In this document: positions 46,772 through 58,576 of the stretch, piece after piece | Position numbering within the stretch: the stretch's first letter is position 1 | Layout: the number at the start of each line of letters is the position of its first letter | Source: an uncultured Pelagibacteraceae bacterium | GTDB taxonomy: Bacteria; Pseudomonadota; Alphaproteobacteria; Pelagibacterales; Pelagibacteraceae | DNA: 64,000 nt | Direction: 5' to 3' | NCBI GenBank assembly: GCA_902590395.1 | Contig: CACIWQ010000001.1 | Span: 1 to 64,000, forward strand | Program-made: the position numbers and the translations under genes | Notes under the pieces: generated by a model | What the model saw: only the letters and a program-made list of their open reading frames with translations | The model's database searches: none | Told to the model about the DNA's origin: nothing

Positions 46772-47359
46772 TTATTTCTTGATTGTTATCAATTTGACCT
46801 TTTTTTTATAATACTGAAAACTGTAGGTGTTAAGTTCATTAAAAAATTTTTCATAAGATTTTACTACAGCTTTTATAATTTCATCTAACTTTGGTTTTTT
46901 TTTAGTTTCAGATAAAATATTAGTAGCCTGGTAATGCATTTTCAGATCTGGATTTGAAACTATATTTATACCTATTCCCACAATTAAAAATTTATTATTA
47001 TTTATGTTAACTACTTCTTGAAGAATACCACAAATTTTTTTACCTTCTACTAGCACATCATTTGGCCATTTAAACGTTATATTTTTGTCCGCACAAAAAT
47101 TTTTAATTACACTTGAAATAAGAACTGGGCTAATTATTGCAAATTCATTAAAAGGCGGATAATTTTCTTTTAAAGGAAAAAAAATTGAACCAAACAAATT
47201 TCCCATTTTAGAAATCCATTTTTTTCCTTGCGTGCCTCTTCCTTTTATCTGTTTTTCTGCGTAAACATATCCGTATTCACTTTTTTTATTTTGAATCAAA
47301 TTTACGGCAACATCATTTGTGCTGCCAACCACTTTAAATTTAAAAATTTCAAATTTCAT
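46772..47359 (-). CDS. birA: Biotin--protein ligase, catalytic domain only
   Basis: The 195-residue protein contains the biotin/lipoate ligase fold with GRGTQGKKWIS, FKWPNDVLVEGKKICGILQE and the GIGINIVSNPD segment. It lacks the N-terminal helix-turn-helix that makes E. coli BirA a repressor, and the C-terminal SH3-like part is minimal. It should biotinylate carboxylase subunits without regulating transcription. It overlaps nuoN by one base, a constant neighbourhood in alphaproteobacteria. Confidence 0.94.
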   Translation of the reverse strand: MKFEIFKFKVVGSTNDVAVNLIQNKKSEYGYVYAEKQIKGRGTQGKKWISKMGNLFGSIFFPLKENYPPFNEFAIISPVLISSVIKNFCADKNITFKWPNDVLVEGKKICGILQEVVNINNNKFLIVGIGINIVSNPDLKMHYQATNILSETKKKPKLDEIIKAVVKSYEKFFNELNTYSFQYYKKKVKLITIKK

Positions 47360-48771
47360 TAATAGAGCGATATTGACGAAACTGCTTTAATTAAAATTGA
47401 AGGATATGTAAAATATATCAAAATTAAAATGCTAGAAAATGCTAATGTTAATTTAAGACCAAAATCAAAATTGGTATCAAAAGGTTTCTTTGGTTTATCA
47501 AAATAGATAATTTTTATAATTCTTAGATAATAAAATGCTGACACGACAGTAGTTATAAGTCCAATTAATGCTAGCGTATACATTTGAACTTCAATTACTG
47601 ACATAAATATATAAAATTTAGCAAAAAAACCTGCTAGTGGTGGTATTCCTGCTAGTGAAAAAAGTATAACTAAAAATCCTAATGCTAAAAGAGGATGGTT
47701 TTTAGATAGACCAGATAAGTCATTTATATTTTCATAAAAAACATTTTCTCTTTTCATCATGAAGATGCACCCAAATATTCCTAAATTCATAACCAAATAT
47801 ATAGTTAAATAGATAATTGTACTTTGAATACCTTCGTTAGTTCCGGTTGCTATTCCAGCCAATGCATAACCCATATGACCTATAGAACTATACGCAAGCA
47901 GTCTCTTAATATTATTTTGACCTATTGCAGCTACTGCACCTAAAATCATTGATGCTATTGACAAAAAAACAATTATTGTTTGCCATTGAGTAATCACATT
48001 TATAAAAGGCACATACATAAATCTAATAAAAACTGATAAGGCTGCAATTTTAGGCACCATTGCAAAAAAACTTGTGACTGAAGTTGGGGATCCTTCGTAA
48101 ACATCTGGTGTCCACATATGGAAAGGTACTGCTGAAACCTTAAAAGCTAGTCCAACCATAATAAATACCAGTCCAAAAATACCTCCGGTGTTTGACTCAC
48201 TCAAAATTGATGAAATTATTTCAAAGTTTGTAGATCCGGTAAAACCATAAATTAAAGAACATCCATAAAGTAAAAGACCTGAAGCAAGCGCGCTTAGAAC
48301 AAAATATTTTAAACCTGCTTCTGTAGATCTTTCATCATCTCTTCTAAAAGAAGATAATATATATAAACATAATGATTGTAACTCTAACCCTAAATAAAAA
48401 ATAATTAAATCGTAAGAGCTGATCATTAATAACATACCTAAAGTAGAGGCTAAAATTATTATTGGATATTCAATTTTGTCTATATTGGTATTTTTTATGT
48501 AATCTTTTGATACCACTAAAACAAAAAAACTAAATAATAAAGTAAGAACTTTCATAAAAACTGACAACTTATCAATGATATAACTGTCTCTAAAAATTTT
48601 TATAGTTTCGTCGGGTTGATTCAAAACAAGTATGATTGCAAATAATAAACTTGTAATCGTTAGTAAATTTACCATTCTGAAACTTTTTTTGACAAATACT
48701 CCTATCATTAGAAGTATCATTATTACTGAGGATAAAAATATTTCTGGAAGAATATACGATATTAATTGCAT
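47359..48771 (-). CDS. nuoN: NADH-quinone oxidoreductase subunit N
   Basis: The 470-residue antiporter-like membrane subunit of complex I has about 14 helices. FKVSAVPFHMWTPDVYEGSPTSVT contains the conserved proton-path lysine and histidine region, and NIKRLLAYSSIGHMGYALAG the second half-channel. It is the last nuo gene in transcription order and abuts nuoM without a spacer. Confidence 0.97.
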   Translation of the reverse strand: MQLISYILPEIFLSSVIMILLMIGVFVKKSFRMVNLLTITSLLFAIILVLNQPDETIKIFRDSYIIDKLSVFMKVLTLLFSFFVLVVSKDYIKNTNIDKIEYPIIILASTLGMLLMISSYDLIIFYLGLELQSLCLYILSSFRRDDERSTEAGLKYFVLSALASGLLLYGCSLIYGFTGSTNFEIISSILSESNTGGIFGLVFIMVGLAFKVSAVPFHMWTPDVYEGSPTSVTSFFAMVPKIAALSVFIRFMYVPFINVITQWQTIIVFLSIASMILGAVAAIGQNNIKRLLAYSSIGHMGYALAGIATGTNEGIQSTIIYLTIYLVMNLGIFGCIFMMKRENVFYENINDLSGLSKNHPLLALGFLVILFSLAGIPPLAGFFAKFYIFMSVIEVQMYTLALIGLITTVVSAFYYLRIIKIIYFDKPKKPFDTNFDFGLKLTLAFSSILILIYFTYPSILIKAVSSISLY

Positions 48772-50274
48772 TTAATTATTTGTTTTTGTTAAATTTAAAT
48801 TTATATCTGTTTCATATTTATCAATTAAATTATTAATTGAAACATCAACTGTATTAAGTAGAGGTTCTGGATAAATTCCTAAAAAAATTGTTAAAAAAGC
48901 TAATGAGGCAAAAATATAAATTTCTGTTCTGTTTAAATCTAGCATTGTTTTTATTTCATTGCTGCCGATTCGCCCGAAGACTACTCTCCGATAAAGCCAG
49001 AGCATGTAAGCAGCAACTAAAATAATTCCGAAACTAGCTAAAACAGCTACCAAAATATTTTTTTGAAAAACTCCTACTAAAATCAAAAACTCTCCAACAA
49101 AACCGCTTGTGCCAGGAAGTCCTAAAGCGGCCAAAACAAAAATCATAAAAACTAACGCGTACTTTGGCATAACGTTTACTAGACCTCCATAAGATGAAAT
49201 CATGCGTGATTGATATCTGTCATATACTACACCCACGCATAAAAAAAGTGCCGCTGATATTAGACCATGACTTATCATTTGAATTATGCTCCCTTCCAAA
49301 CCCTGTTTGGTCAAAGAGAAAATACCTATTGTAACGAAACCCATGTGTGCAACTGAAGAATAAGCTATTAGTTTTTTCATATCATCCTGCATAAGAGCCA
49401 CCAAAGATGTATAAATTATCGCAATAACACTGAGCGTAAAAATTAATGGGGTAAAATAATCTGAAGCTATAGGAAACAAACCTAGTGAAAATCGAATGAA
49501 ACCATATCCTGCCATTTTTAAAAGTATTGCCGCCAAAATAACGGATCCTGCGGTGGGAGCTTCAACATGGGCATCTGGTAACCAAGTGTGGAAAGGCCAC
49601 ATTGGAAGTTTGACAGCAAAAGAACTGAAAAATGCCAACCATAACAAGTATTGGTATTCTTGTGCTATTTTTATATTGAGTAATTTAATTACGTCTGTTG
49701 TGCCAGTAATCCAATAGATAGATATTATTGCTACAAGCATTAATACTGAACCTAAAAGCGTAAATAAAAAAAATTTAAAAGCCGAATAAACTCTTTTTGG
49801 ACCGCCCCAGATACCAATTATTAAAAACATTGGAATAAGACCTCCCTCAAAAAATAGATAAAAAATTACTAAATCAAGAGAGCAAAAAACGCCAAGCATT
49901 AAGGTTTCCATTACCAAGATTGCTATAAAAAAATCTTTAATTTTAAATTTAATGCTGTTAATTCCCGAAAAAATACAAATAGGAGCTATAAAAGTTGTTA
50001 AAAGTATAAATAAAATTGAAATACCATCTACACCTAACTTGAAATTAATAAATCCATTAATCCAGTTTTTTTCTTCAATAAATTGAAATGTTGAAACTGA
50101 AGAATCAAATGAATACCAAAGGAATAAAGAAAGAAAGAAATTAGCTATGGAAGAAAAAACTGCCACATATTTAGAGTTTTTCTCAATACTTTTTTGACTT
50201 CCTTTTGTGAGAAAAATAAACAGTGCTCCAATAAGAGGAATAAAAATAATTGCAGAAAGAATAGGAAAGTTCAT
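48772..50274 (-). CDS. nuoM: NADH-quinone oxidoreductase subunit M
   Basis: The 500-residue antiporter-like subunit carries KLPMWPFHTWLPDAHVEAPTAGSV and DDMKKLIAYSSVAHMGFVTIG, plus the glutamate in VMETLMLGVFCSLDLV used in proton pumping. About 14 membrane helices are visible. It abuts nuoL and nuoN with no intergenic base. Confidence 0.98.
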   Translation of the reverse strand: MNFPILSAIIFIPLIGALFIFLTKGSQKSIEKNSKYVAVFSSIANFFLSLFLWYSFDSSVSTFQFIEEKNWINGFINFKLGVDGISILFILLTTFIAPICIFSGINSIKFKIKDFFIAILVMETLMLGVFCSLDLVIFYLFFEGGLIPMFLIIGIWGGPKRVYSAFKFFLFTLLGSVLMLVAIISIYWITGTTDVIKLLNIKIAQEYQYLLWLAFFSSFAVKLPMWPFHTWLPDAHVEAPTAGSVILAAILLKMAGYGFIRFSLGLFPIASDYFTPLIFTLSVIAIIYTSLVALMQDDMKKLIAYSSVAHMGFVTIGIFSLTKQGLEGSIIQMISHGLISAALFLCVGVVYDRYQSRMISSYGGLVNVMPKYALVFMIFVLAALGLPGTSGFVGEFLILVGVFQKNILVAVLASFGIILVAAYMLWLYRRVVFGRIGSNEIKTMLDLNRTEIYIFASLAFLTIFLGIYPEPLLNTVDVSINNLIDKYETDINLNLTKTNN

Positions 50275-52182
50275 TTAGTATAAAATTAAATAAGTTAATA
50301 ATATGGACAAACCTACTAACATTACAAAGGCGTAATGATAAAGATATCCGCTTTGAAAATTTACTACTTTATTAGACAAAATTTTAACAATTCTAGAAAT
50401 GCCATCAGGCCCATACTTATCTATTGTGTTAACATCTCCCCTTTGCCAAAAAAATAACCCAATTTTTTTAGTAGGTTCAACAAATATAAAATTATATAAC
50501 TCATCAAAATACCATTTATTCAATAAAAAATTATAAAAAAATTTATTTTTTAAAACTAAATTTTTTAAAATTTTATTATCTTTTGCGAATAAATAATATG
50601 CTGCTGGAATAGTCGCGGTTACTATGAATGGTGTCATAAAAATTATCCACTGAGGTGGGTGGAGGTATTTAATTGGTTCTAAAAATAAAATTGAACCTTC
50701 CCAGAAATTTGTTTCATTCCCAATAAATAATTTTTTAAACACCACGCCGGAAATAATTGCACCAAAAGCTAAAATGGCTGATGGAATTAACATGATTAAA
50801 GCAGAATCATGAATTGTACTTAAATTATTTTTTTTATTATTAAATTTTCCATGAAAAGTTTTAAATATTAATCTCCATGAATAAATTGCGGTTAGAAAAG
50901 CCGTAAAAATTCCTACAAAAACTGCACAATAGCCAACTGCACTTCCTTTCAAATAAGCAAACTCTATAATTGCATCTTTTGAATAAAAACCTGATAAAAA
51001 AGGGAAGCCTGTTAAAGCTAACGTTCCTATTATCATCAAAGCGTATGTGTAAGGAATTTTTTTCCATACTCCCCCCATTAGATTGATGTCTTGTTCTTCT
51101 CTAAAGGAATGTATTACGCATCCCGCTCCAAGAAATAAAAGCGCCTTAAAAAAAGCATGAGTAAACAAATGAAAAATAGCTACATGATATGCGCCAATTC
51201 CAGCAGCAAAAAACATATAGCCTAATTGACTGCAAGTTGAATATGCAATGATTTTTTTAATATCGTTTTGTACAAGCGCAACTGTAGCTGCAAAAAATGC
51301 TGTTGCCATACCAACAATAGCAACTATATTTAACGCTAATTGAGAGTACTCAAATATTGGCGAACATCTTACAACTAGAAAAACTCCTGCGGTTACCATA
51401 GTTGCGGCGTGAATTAGTGCTGAAACTGGTGTTGGCCCTTCCATAGCATCAGGTAGCCAAGTATGTAATAGGATTTGTGCTGATTTTCCCATTGAACCAA
51501 TAAAAAGTAATATACAGACCAAATTTATTAAATTAAATTCTGCTCCCATAAAATTAACTGTTTGCATTATTAATTCAGGGGTTTTCTGGAAAACTTCGCT
51601 ATAATTAACTGTTCCGTAATAAAAGAAAATTAAAAAAATACCAATTGCAAATCCAAAATCTCCAACTCTATTTACTATAAAAGCTTTAATAGCAGCAGAA
51701 TTTGCTGACATTTTTTTGTACCAAAAACCAATTAACAGGTAAGAACATAGTCCTACACCCTCCCATCCAAAAAATAATTGAAGAAAATTATCAGCAGTAA
51801 CAAGTGTGAGCATAGCAAAAGTGAACAAGGATAAATACGCCATAAAACGCGGTTTATGCGGATCGTTATTCATATATCCAATTGAATAAAAATGTATTAT
51901 TGAAGATATTAAAGTTACCACAACCAGCATAACTGATGTTAATGAATCAATTTTAACAGACCAGTTAACTACAAAATTTCCAGAACTTATCCAATTAAAT
52001 ATTAATTTATTACTTGAGTAATCATGTGATAGTACTTTATAAAAAATTGATATAGATAAAATTGCGGCAACTGCTACTAAAGTGCTGGCTAAAATTTGTG
52101 TGTATTTATCTCCTATTCTTTTTCCAAAAAAACCAGAAATCAAAGATCCAACCAAAGGTAAAAAGACAATTGCGTATTCCAT
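50275..52182 (-). CDS. nuoL: NADH-quinone oxidoreductase subunit L
   Basis: The 635-residue subunit has the antiporter core (GKSAQILLHTWLPDAMEGPTPVSALIHAATMV; NDIKKIIAYSTCSQLGYMFFA) and the C-terminal lateral-helix extension (about 510-635) that clamps the membrane arm. It is the distal proton pump of complex I. It sits 1 bp after nuoK. Confidence 0.98.
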   Translation of the reverse strand: MEYAIVFLPLVGSLISGFFGKRIGDKYTQILASTLVAVAAILSISIFYKVLSHDYSSNKLIFNWISSGNFVVNWSVKIDSLTSVMLVVVTLISSIIHFYSIGYMNNDPHKPRFMAYLSLFTFAMLTLVTADNFLQLFFGWEGVGLCSYLLIGFWYKKMSANSAAIKAFIVNRVGDFGFAIGIFLIFFYYGTVNYSEVFQKTPELIMQTVNFMGAEFNLINLVCILLFIGSMGKSAQILLHTWLPDAMEGPTPVSALIHAATMVTAGVFLVVRCSPIFEYSQLALNIVAIVGMATAFFAATVALVQNDIKKIIAYSTCSQLGYMFFAAGIGAYHVAIFHLFTHAFFKALLFLGAGCVIHSFREEQDINLMGGVWKKIPYTYALMIIGTLALTGFPFLSGFYSKDAIIEFAYLKGSAVGYCAVFVGIFTAFLTAIYSWRLIFKTFHGKFNNKKNNLSTIHDSALIMLIPSAILAFGAIISGVVFKKLFIGNETNFWEGSILFLEPIKYLHPPQWIIFMTPFIVTATIPAAYYLFAKDNKILKNLVLKNKFFYNFLLNKWYFDELYNFIFVEPTKKIGLFFWQRGDVNTIDKYGPDGISRIVKILSNKVVNFQSGYLYHYAFVMLVGLSILLTYLILY

Positions 52183-52183
52183 G

Positions 52184-52495
52184 CTAGCCTTTCAAAGAAC
52201 TAATTTGTTCAACATGAATTGAACCTTTGTTTTTATAATAAACTACTATTATAGCTAACCCCACAGCTGCTTCTGCTGCAGCCACTGTTAATATAAACAT
52301 GGTAAATACTTGGCCAACCAAATCTTGTAAATAAATAGAAAAAGACACCAGGTTAATATTTACTGCCAATAAAATTAACTCAATCGACATTAAAATAATA
52401 ATAATATTTTTTCTATTTAGAAAAACTCCAACTACTCCAATAGTAAAAATAATTGCTGCTAAAGTTAAATAATGACCTAGGCCTATATCATTCAT
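52184..52495 (-). CDS. nuoK: NADH-quinone oxidoreductase subunit K
   Basis: From the ATG at 52495 the subunit has 103 residues and three membrane helices. It carries the conserved glutamates in [11 protein letters not shown] and [10 protein letters not shown] that belong to the proton path. A longer frame starts at 52516, but GGAGAAGGAG ends 9 bp before 52495 and family members start with MNDIGLGHY-like sequence. The start overlaps the nuoJ stop by 8 bp. Confidence 0.97.
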   Translation of the reverse strand: MNDIGLGHYLTLAAIIFTIGVVGVFLNRKNIIIILMSIELILLAVNINLVSFSIYLQDLVGQVFTMFILTVAAAEAAVGLAIIVVYYKNKGSIHVEQISSLKG

Positions 52496-53120
52496 CGATT
52501 TTAACTCCTTCTCCACTTTTTACTTCGACTAATGAAACTGCGCTCTCTTTTTCTCTTTTAATTTGATCAAAATAATTTTGTCTTTTTACATTTTCTTTTT
52601 TTTTGAAAGTAAGAGTTATTGCGCCTATCATAGATACAAGAAGTATCATCCCTGATATTTGAAATAGATGAATATAATCTGTATATAAAATATTTCCAAG
52701 TGCATGTGTATTGCTAACACTTAAGTCTAATTCAGATGATGAAAAAGGAGCAAAATTACTTTTATATTTCCAACCTCCAACTGCTACTAATAGTTCTAGA
52801 AAAATAATTATACCTACAACAGAACCTACTGATATATTATTTATGAGGCCTTTTTTAATAGAACGTTTTGTGATTTGTTCAGTAACATTCAGCATCATTA
52901 CAACAAAAAGAAATAAAACTGCCACTGCTCCTACATAAACTATAAGCATTATCATGCCTAAAAACTCAGCGCCTATCATAATAAATAAAATTGATACACT
53001 TATAAAAACCAAAATTAAAAAAAAGACAGAGTAAACTGTATTTCTTGAAACCGTGACCATAACGGCTGAAAAAACTGTTATAGTTGAAAAAAAGTAGAAA
53101 AATAATGAATGGGCTAACAT
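52488..53120 (-). CDS. nuoJ: NADH-quinone oxidoreductase subunit J
   Basis: The 210-residue subunit has five membrane helices including [28 protein letters not shown], whose pi-bulge helix couples quinone chemistry to pumping. A charged cytoplasmic tail ends VKIDE, the codons of which contain the nuoK ribosome-binding site and start. It abuts nuoI without a gap. Confidence 0.97.
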   Translation of the reverse strand: MLAHSLFFYFFSTITVFSAVMVTVSRNTVYSVFFLILVFISVSILFIMIGAEFLGMIMLIVYVGAVAVLFLFVVMMLNVTEQITKRSIKKGLINNISVGSVVGIIIFLELLVAVGGWKYKSNFAPFSSSELDLSVSNTHALGNILYTDYIHLFQISGMILLVSMIGAITLTFKKKENVKRQNYFDQIKREKESAVSLVEVKSGEGVKIDE

Positions 53121-53606
53121 TTACCTAAAAGGAGAGTCTGCTTTAATATTTTCGGCCAAAGCAGTTTCCCACTTATCTCCATTTTCTAAAAGTTTTTGTT
53201 TGTTATAATAAAGCTCTTCCCTTGTCTCTGTAGCAAACTCAAAGTTTGGGCCCTGGACGATTGCGTCAACAGGACACGATTCCTCACATAAACCACAATA
53301 AATACACTTAAGCATATCTATATCGTACCTTGTTGTTTTTCTGCTTCCGTCTTTTCTAATTTCAGATTCTATTGTAATGGCTTGAGCCGGGCACACAGCT
53401 TCGCAAAGTTTGCATGCTATACATCTTTCCTCACCATTAGGATATCTTCTTAGAGCATGCTCTCCTCTAAATCTTGGGCTTATTTTACCTTTTTCGAAAG
53501 GATAATTGATGGTTTTTTTGGATTTAAAAATTTGCTTAATAGCAATTAATAAACCGCTAATGAAATCTGCCATGAATATTGTCTTGATTATTCTATTAAT
53601 TTTCAT
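53121..53606 (-). CDS. nuoI: NADH-quinone oxidoreductase subunit I (2 x 4Fe-4S)
   Basis: The 161-residue ferredoxin-like subunit has an N-terminal amphipathic helix and two cluster motifs, [12 protein letters not shown] and [12 protein letters not shown], that carry clusters N6a and N6b towards quinone. [16 protein letters not shown] is the conserved lead-in. It lies 4 bp after nuoH. Confidence 0.98.
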   Translation of the reverse strand: MKINRIIKTIFMADFISGLLIAIKQIFKSKKTINYPFEKGKISPRFRGEHALRRYPNGEERCIACKLCEAVCPAQAITIESEIRKDGSRKTTRYDIDMLKCIYCGLCEESCPVDAIVQGPNFEFATETREELYYNKQKLLENGDKWETALAENIKADSPFR

Positions 53607-53610
53607 TCTC

Positions 53611-54612
53611 TCATCCTGATTTTGGCAACATATCTAAAAAAAATAAAAAACTTGCTGTTAAGACGACCCAGATTAGAGACAGTGGAAGAAATATTTTCCA
53701 ACCCAATCTCATTAATTGATCAAAACGGTATCTAGGAACAATAGCCTTAACCAAAGAAAAAAGTATGAACAGTCCCAATATTTTAAATATCATCCAAAAA
53801 ACTCCTGGTAATATATTAAACGGGTAAATATCAATTGGACTTAGCCAACCTCCCAAAAAAAGAACCGAACCCAATGCACACAAAAGTAAAATATTTGCAT
53901 ATTCACCAAGCCAAAACATGGCATACATCATTCCTGAATATTCGGTTTGATAACCGGCTACTAATTCAGACTCAGCTTCAGGTAAGTCGAAAGGTGGCCT
54001 GTTTGTTTCGGCTAAGGATGATATAAAAAATATTACAAACATTGGAAAGAGAGGGAAAATAAACCATACATTTTCTTGAGCTAATATTATTTTATTTAAA
54101 TTTAAGGAACCCACACAAAGCAGTACGTTTATAATAATTACTCCAATTGAAACCTCATAGGACACCATTTGAGCAGCTGATCTTATAGCTCCTAGAAATG
54201 GATATTTTGAATTGGAAGCCCAGCCACCCATTATAATTCCGTAAACACTTAAAGATGAAATAGCAAATAAGTAAAGTATGCCTACATTTATATTTGCTAA
54301 TACCAACTTATTGCTAAATGGAATAACAGCCCAAGCTATTAAAGAAAGTGTAAGAGTTATTATTGGTGCTAAAATAAATATAGTTTTGTTCGCGCTTGCA
54401 GGTATAATTATTTCCTTAAAAATATATTTTAATGCATCAGCCAGAGTTTGAAAAAGCCCAAATGGACCAACAACATTGGGTCCTTTTCTTTTTTGGACAA
54501 AGGCCCAAACTCTTCTGTCGAGCCATACTATTAGTGCAACAGATACTAATATAGGTAGTAGTAAAAAAATTATTTTATAAAACTCATTAAAAAAAGAACT
54601 TAAATATGTCAT
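53611..54612 (-). CDS. nuoH: NADH-quinone oxidoreductase subunit H
   Basis: The 333-residue membrane subunit forms part of the quinone chamber. [28 protein letters not shown] and [28 protein letters not shown], with its functional glutamates, are conserved. Eight helices are visible. Its start overlaps the nuoG stop by one base. Confidence 0.98.
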   Translation of the reverse strand: MTYLSSFFNEFYKIIFLLLPILVSVALIVWLDRRVWAFVQKRKGPNVVGPFGLFQTLADALKYIFKEIIIPASANKTIFILAPIITLTLSLIAWAVIPFSNKLVLANINVGILYLFAISSLSVYGIIMGGWASNSKYPFLGAIRSAAQMVSYEVSIGVIIINVLLCVGSLNLNKIILAQENVWFIFPLFPMFVIFFISSLAETNRPPFDLPEAESELVAGYQTEYSGMMYAMFWLGEYANILLLCALGSVLFLGGWLSPIDIYPFNILPGVFWMIFKILGLFILFSLVKAIVPRYRFDQLMRLGWKIFLPLSLIWVVLTASFLFFLDMLPKSG

Positions 54613-56651
54613 TAACTAGCTTTCTCAATTCCTGTAAATAAAAATTTCTTAGATATTTGCCTACATTCGTTCATTACATGTGATGATCTTGCTATTGAGT
54701 TAGTGTAATAATAATCAACAGGTTTAATTAAAATATTTTCATCCACAAAATCAATATTATTTATTTTATTAATATTATTGGTGATCTTTTGATTAATGTG
54801 ATTATTTATAGAATCTCTTAATATTTTAACATTGTTATAACCTATTGGCTTACCCATCTTATTAGCAAGGTCTTTAAAAATAACCCAGTCTTCTCTAGCG
54901 TCACCAGGTGGGTATGAAGCTTTGTAAGCTTTTTGAATTTTTCCTTCTAAATTAACAAATAGCCCATTTTTTTCTGTATATGCAGCTCCAGGTAAAATTA
55001 TGTCAGCAATCTCCGCACCTTTATCTCCGTGACTTCCTTGATAGACAATAAACTTATCTTTTTTGTCAAAGTTAATATTGTCTACTCCTAACAAGTAAAT
55101 AAATTTAAACTCGTCATTATCCATTTTTTCAAAAAAGGAAAAATTATTGTTATCGTTTATAGAATATACACCAAGATCAATGGCACCTACTCTTGAGGCG
55201 TGTTGATTAAGAACGTTTAATCCATTCCAGTCTTTTCTAATAAAATTATTGTTAAATAAAAAGTTTTTTATAGTTTCAAAAATATACTGTCCGGATTTAC
55301 TAGATAAAGCTGAATTTCCAATTATAACCAATGGTTTTTTAGATTTTTTTATTTTCTCAGAAATCTCATGAGCGCCATTTACTATATCTTTTATTATTGA
55401 AGTGTTAGACCCTAATTTTTTATATGGATAAGTTAAATCTCCAGGATCTCCTACAGAGTAAATTTTAATTTTATTTTTTATATAAGCCTTTCTAATTCTT
55501 GCATTTAGTATTGTTGCTTCTAGTCTAGGATTTGCTCCAATCAAAAGAATAGTGTCTGCTTCTTCAATTCCGTTTATTTTTGAATTAAATATATAATTCA
55601 TTCTTTCAGTAGGATTAATGTAAGTTCTGTCTTCGCGACATTCTAAATTTGTTGAACCTAAACTTTTTTCGAAAAAATTTTTAAAACTATAAATCATTTC
55701 TAAATCAGCTAGGTCTCCAACCATGCCGGCAATCTCGTAAGGTTTGAACGATTTTAATTTATTTATTAATAATTTTAATGCTAGATCCCATGATGTTTTT
55801 TGTAGTCTTCCATTTTCTCGAGTATACGGAGTATCTAATCTTTGCTTTAAAAGACCGTCACATGCATACCTGGTTTTATCAGATATCCATTCTTCGTTTA
55901 TATCTTCATTAATTCTAGGTAAAATTCTTTTGACCTCCCATCCGTAAGTATCTACTCGAATATTAGATCCAACTGCATCCATAACATCTATCGTTTCAGT
56001 TTTTTTTAAATCCCATGGTCTTGCTTCAAAAGCATATGGTTTTGAAGTAAGTGCACCAACAGGACATAAATCAATTACGTTTGCTGACAATTCTGATTCC
56101 ATTGATTTCTCTAAATAGGTTGTAATTTCCATATCTTCTCCTCTTCCTATAGCACCCAACTCAGGTATGCCTGCTACTTCAGTTGCAAATCTGATACATC
56201 TTGTGCAATGAATACATCTTGTCATCTGTGTTTTTATCAATGGACCCATATATTTTTCTTTAACCTGTCTTTTGTTCTCTGTGTATCTTGAATTATCAAG
56301 TCCATAAAAAAGAGATTGATCTTGTAAGTCGCATTCTCCACCTTGATCGCATACAGGACAGTCGAGTGGATGGTTTGCCAATAAAAATTCCATTACACCT
56401 CTTCTAGCTTTTTCTACAAAAGGTGTGTTTGTTTTAATTTTCATTCCCTCTGTTGCTGGCATAGCACATGAAGCAATCGGTTTATTTGATTTTTCCAATT
56501 CAACCAAACACATTCTACAATTACCAGCTATTGAAAGTCTTTCGTGATAACAAAATCTTGGTATTTCTGCTCCAGCTAGCTCGCAGGCCTGGAGGACAGT
56601 CATGCCATTTTCAAAATCAATTTCTTTGTTGTTAACTGTAATTTTAGGCAT
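54612..56651 (-). CDS. nuoG: NADH-quinone oxidoreductase subunit G
   Basis: From the ATG at 56651 the protein has 679 residues. The N-terminal domain binds a 2Fe-2S cluster ([15 protein letters not shown] and CAMPA), a His-ligated 4Fe-4S ([18 protein letters not shown]) and another 4Fe-4S ([10 protein letters not shown] with CPVGALTSK). A molybdopterin-oxidoreductase-like domain without cofactor follows. The frame could start at 56678, but GGAGAAGG lies just before 56651 and [14 protein letters not shown] is the usual N-terminus. It overlaps nuoF by 8 bp. Confidence 0.97.
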   Translation of the reverse strand: MPKITVNNKEIDFENGMTVLQACELAGAEIPRFCYHERLSIAGNCRMCLVELEKSNKPIASCAMPATEGMKIKTNTPFVEKARRGVMEFLLANHPLDCPVCDQGGECDLQDQSLFYGLDNSRYTENKRQVKEKYMGPLIKTQMTRCIHCTRCIRFATEVAGIPELGAIGRGEDMEITTYLEKSMESELSANVIDLCPVGALTSKPYAFEARPWDLKKTETIDVMDAVGSNIRVDTYGWEVKRILPRINEDINEEWISDKTRYACDGLLKQRLDTPYTRENGRLQKTSWDLALKLLINKLKSFKPYEIAGMVGDLADLEMIYSFKNFFEKSLGSTNLECREDRTYINPTERMNYIFNSKINGIEEADTILLIGANPRLEATILNARIRKAYIKNKIKIYSVGDPGDLTYPYKKLGSNTSIIKDIVNGAHEISEKIKKSKKPLVIIGNSALSSKSGQYIFETIKNFLFNNNFIRKDWNGLNVLNQHASRVGAIDLGVYSINDNNNFSFFEKMDNDEFKFIYLLGVDNINFDKKDKFIVYQGSHGDKGAEIADIILPGAAYTEKNGLFVNLEGKIQKAYKASYPPGDAREDWVIFKDLANKMGKPIGYNNVKILRDSINNHINQKITNNINKINNIDFVDENILIKPVDYYYTNSIARSSHVMNECRQISKKFLFTGIEKAS

Positions 56652-57975
56652 TGTCCTTCTCCAAAAGATGTTGGTCAATAAGATAAGGAATATTAGATTT
56701 TTTCTTTATCAAGGGCTCTTCGTGGCTCCGTTTTTCTATTTCTTTTCTAAAATGGCGGAGTAATCCTTGTACTGGCCAAGACGCTCCCTCGCCAAATGCA
56801 CAAATTGTATGTCCTTCTATTTGTTTGGTCACATCGTACAAAAGATCAATTTCTTTATAGTTTGCCTCTCCTTTACTCATTCTTTCAAGCATTCTCCACA
56901 TCCAACCGCAACCTTCTCTGCATGGAGTGCATTGTCCACAACTTTCGTGTTTATAAAATTTTGCTATTCTCGATATACACTTAATTATATCTTCGTCTTT
57001 ATTAATAACTATTATTCCTGCAGTTCCTAACCCGCTTTTTGCTTTTATTAATGAATCAAAGTCCATTGTAATTGTTTCACAAATATTTTTAGGCAACAAA
57101 GGCATGGATGAACCTCCTGGTATTACCGCTTGCAGATTATTCCAGCCTCCGATAACGCCACCTGCATGTTTTTCTATTAATTCTTTTAAAGGAATTCCCA
57201 TTTCTTCTTCTACATTACATGGATTATTAACACTCCCAGAAATACAAAAGATTTTAGTTCCAGTATTTTTTGGCTTTCCTAAAGATGCAAACCATTTAGA
57301 TCCTCTTCTTAGGATAGTAGGAACTACCGCTATTGTTTCTACATTATTTACTATGGTAGGACATCCATAAAGGCCTACAAGCGCCGGAAAAGGAGGTTTA
57401 AGTCTTGGAAGACCTTTTTTTCCCTCCAAACTTTCTAACAATGCTGTTTCCTCGCCACATATGTATGCACCGGCTCCATAATGTAAATAAATATCGAAAT
57501 CCCAATCTGATCCACAGGCATTTTTTCCTAAAAAATTTTTTTTGTAGGCTTGATTTATTGCTTCTTGAAGACGCTGTCCTTCTCTAAAATATTCTCCTCT
57601 AATGTAAATATAGCAAGTATGTGCACTTATTGCATATGCAGATATTAAGCATCCTTCGATTAACTTTTGAGGTTCAAATCTTAATATATCTCTATCCTTG
57701 CAAGTTCCTGGTTCAGATTCATCCGCATTTATAACTAAATAATGTGGTCTTGAACCTACTTTTTTCGGCGCAAAAGATAACTTCATTCCTGTAGGAAAAC
57801 CTGCTCCACCCCTTCCCCTCAATTGTGATTCTTTTATTTCGTTAATTATCCATTCTTTACCTTTATTTATTAAATTTTTAGTTTCTGACCAATCTCCTCT
57901 TTCAACAGCCTTGTCAATTTCCCATCCAAAATCGTTATATAAGTTTTTAAAAATTCTATCCTCGTCTTTAAGCAT
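56644..57975 (-). CDS. nuoF: NADH-quinone oxidoreductase subunit F (NADH/FMN binding)
   Basis: The 443-residue subunit oxidises [21 protein letters not shown] is the NADH-binding glycine loop, [20 protein letters not shown] the FMN site, and [15 protein letters not shown] with a distal CAFG cysteine the 4Fe-4S cluster N3. The length fits alphaproteobacterial NuoF. It overlaps nuoE by 8 bp. Confidence 0.98.
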   Translation of the reverse strand: MLKDEDRIFKNLYNDFGWEIDKAVERGDWSETKNLINKGKEWIINEIKESQLRGRGGAGFPTGMKLSFAPKKVGSRPHYLVINADESEPGTCKDRDILRFEPQKLIEGCLISAYAISAHTCYIYIRGEYFREGQRLQEAINQAYKKNFLGKNACGSDWDFDIYLHYGAGAYICGEETALLESLEGKKGLPRLKPPFPALVGLYGCPTIVNNVETIAVVPTILRRGSKWFASLGKPKNTGTKIFCISGSVNNPCNVEEEMGIPLKELIEKHAGGVIGGWNNLQAVIPGGSSMPLLPKNICETITMDFDSLIKAKSGLGTAGIIVINKDEDIIKCISRIAKFYKHESCGQCTPCREGCGWMWRMLERMSKGEANYKEIDLLYDVTKQIEGHTICAFGEGASWPVQGLLRHFRKEIEKRSHEEPLIKKKSNIPYLIDQHLLEKDNA

Positions 57976-58576
57976 TTTTTATTCCTATTAATGTAGTTTT
58001 TCCTTTTTCGGGAGCAGCATTTTTTCTTTCTTTTGCAGATCCAGGTGTGGGAAATTTATCTTCTAATAAATCTTTTATTATTTTAATTGATTTGCTTTCA
58101 TCTAAATCTTCATAATAATCTTGATTTATTTGCATAACTGGGCCATTAACACAAGCGCCTAAGCATTCAACTTCTGTCCAAGAACAAAGCTTATTTTCTG
58201 ACAATTGATTCTGGTCTTTAGAAATAAGTTTTTCACATGCGCTTACAATTTTTTTAGATCCTCTTATCATGCAAGGAGTGGTCGTACACACTTGTATAAA
58301 ATATTTTCCTACAGGTGATAGGTTTAACATTGAATAAAAAGTTGCAACTTCATAAACTTGTATGTAGGGCACATTTAACAATTTTGCGACATAACTTATT
58401 GCTACTAAAGGAATCCAATTATTATTTTGTTTTTGCACAAGGTATAATAAGGATAGAACGGCACTTGCCTTTCTATTTTGTGGGTATTTTTTTATTTCTT
58501 TTTCCGCTTCTTTATAATTTTCTTCAGAAAATTCAAAAGACTTCGGTTGATTTTCAGATATTTTTTTTATGCTCAT
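57968..58576 (-). CDS. nuoE: NADH-quinone oxidoreductase subunit E
   Basis: The 202-residue thioredoxin-fold subunit binds 2Fe-2S cluster N1a through CTTTPC and [27 protein letters not shown] is conserved. An alanine/lysine-rich tail follows residue 170, as in other alphaproteobacteria. It overlaps nuoD by 4 bp and nuoF by 8 bp. Confidence 0.97.
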   Translation of the reverse strand: MSIKKISENQPKSFEFSEENYKEAEKEIKKYPQNRKASAVLSLLYLVQKQNNNWIPLVAISYVAKLLNVPYIQVYEVATFYSMLNLSPVGKYFIQVCTTTPCMIRGSKKIVSACEKLISKDQNQLSENKLCSWTEVECLGACVNGPVMQINQDYYEDLDESKSIKIIKDLLEDKFPTPGSAKERKNAAPEKGKTTLIGIKNA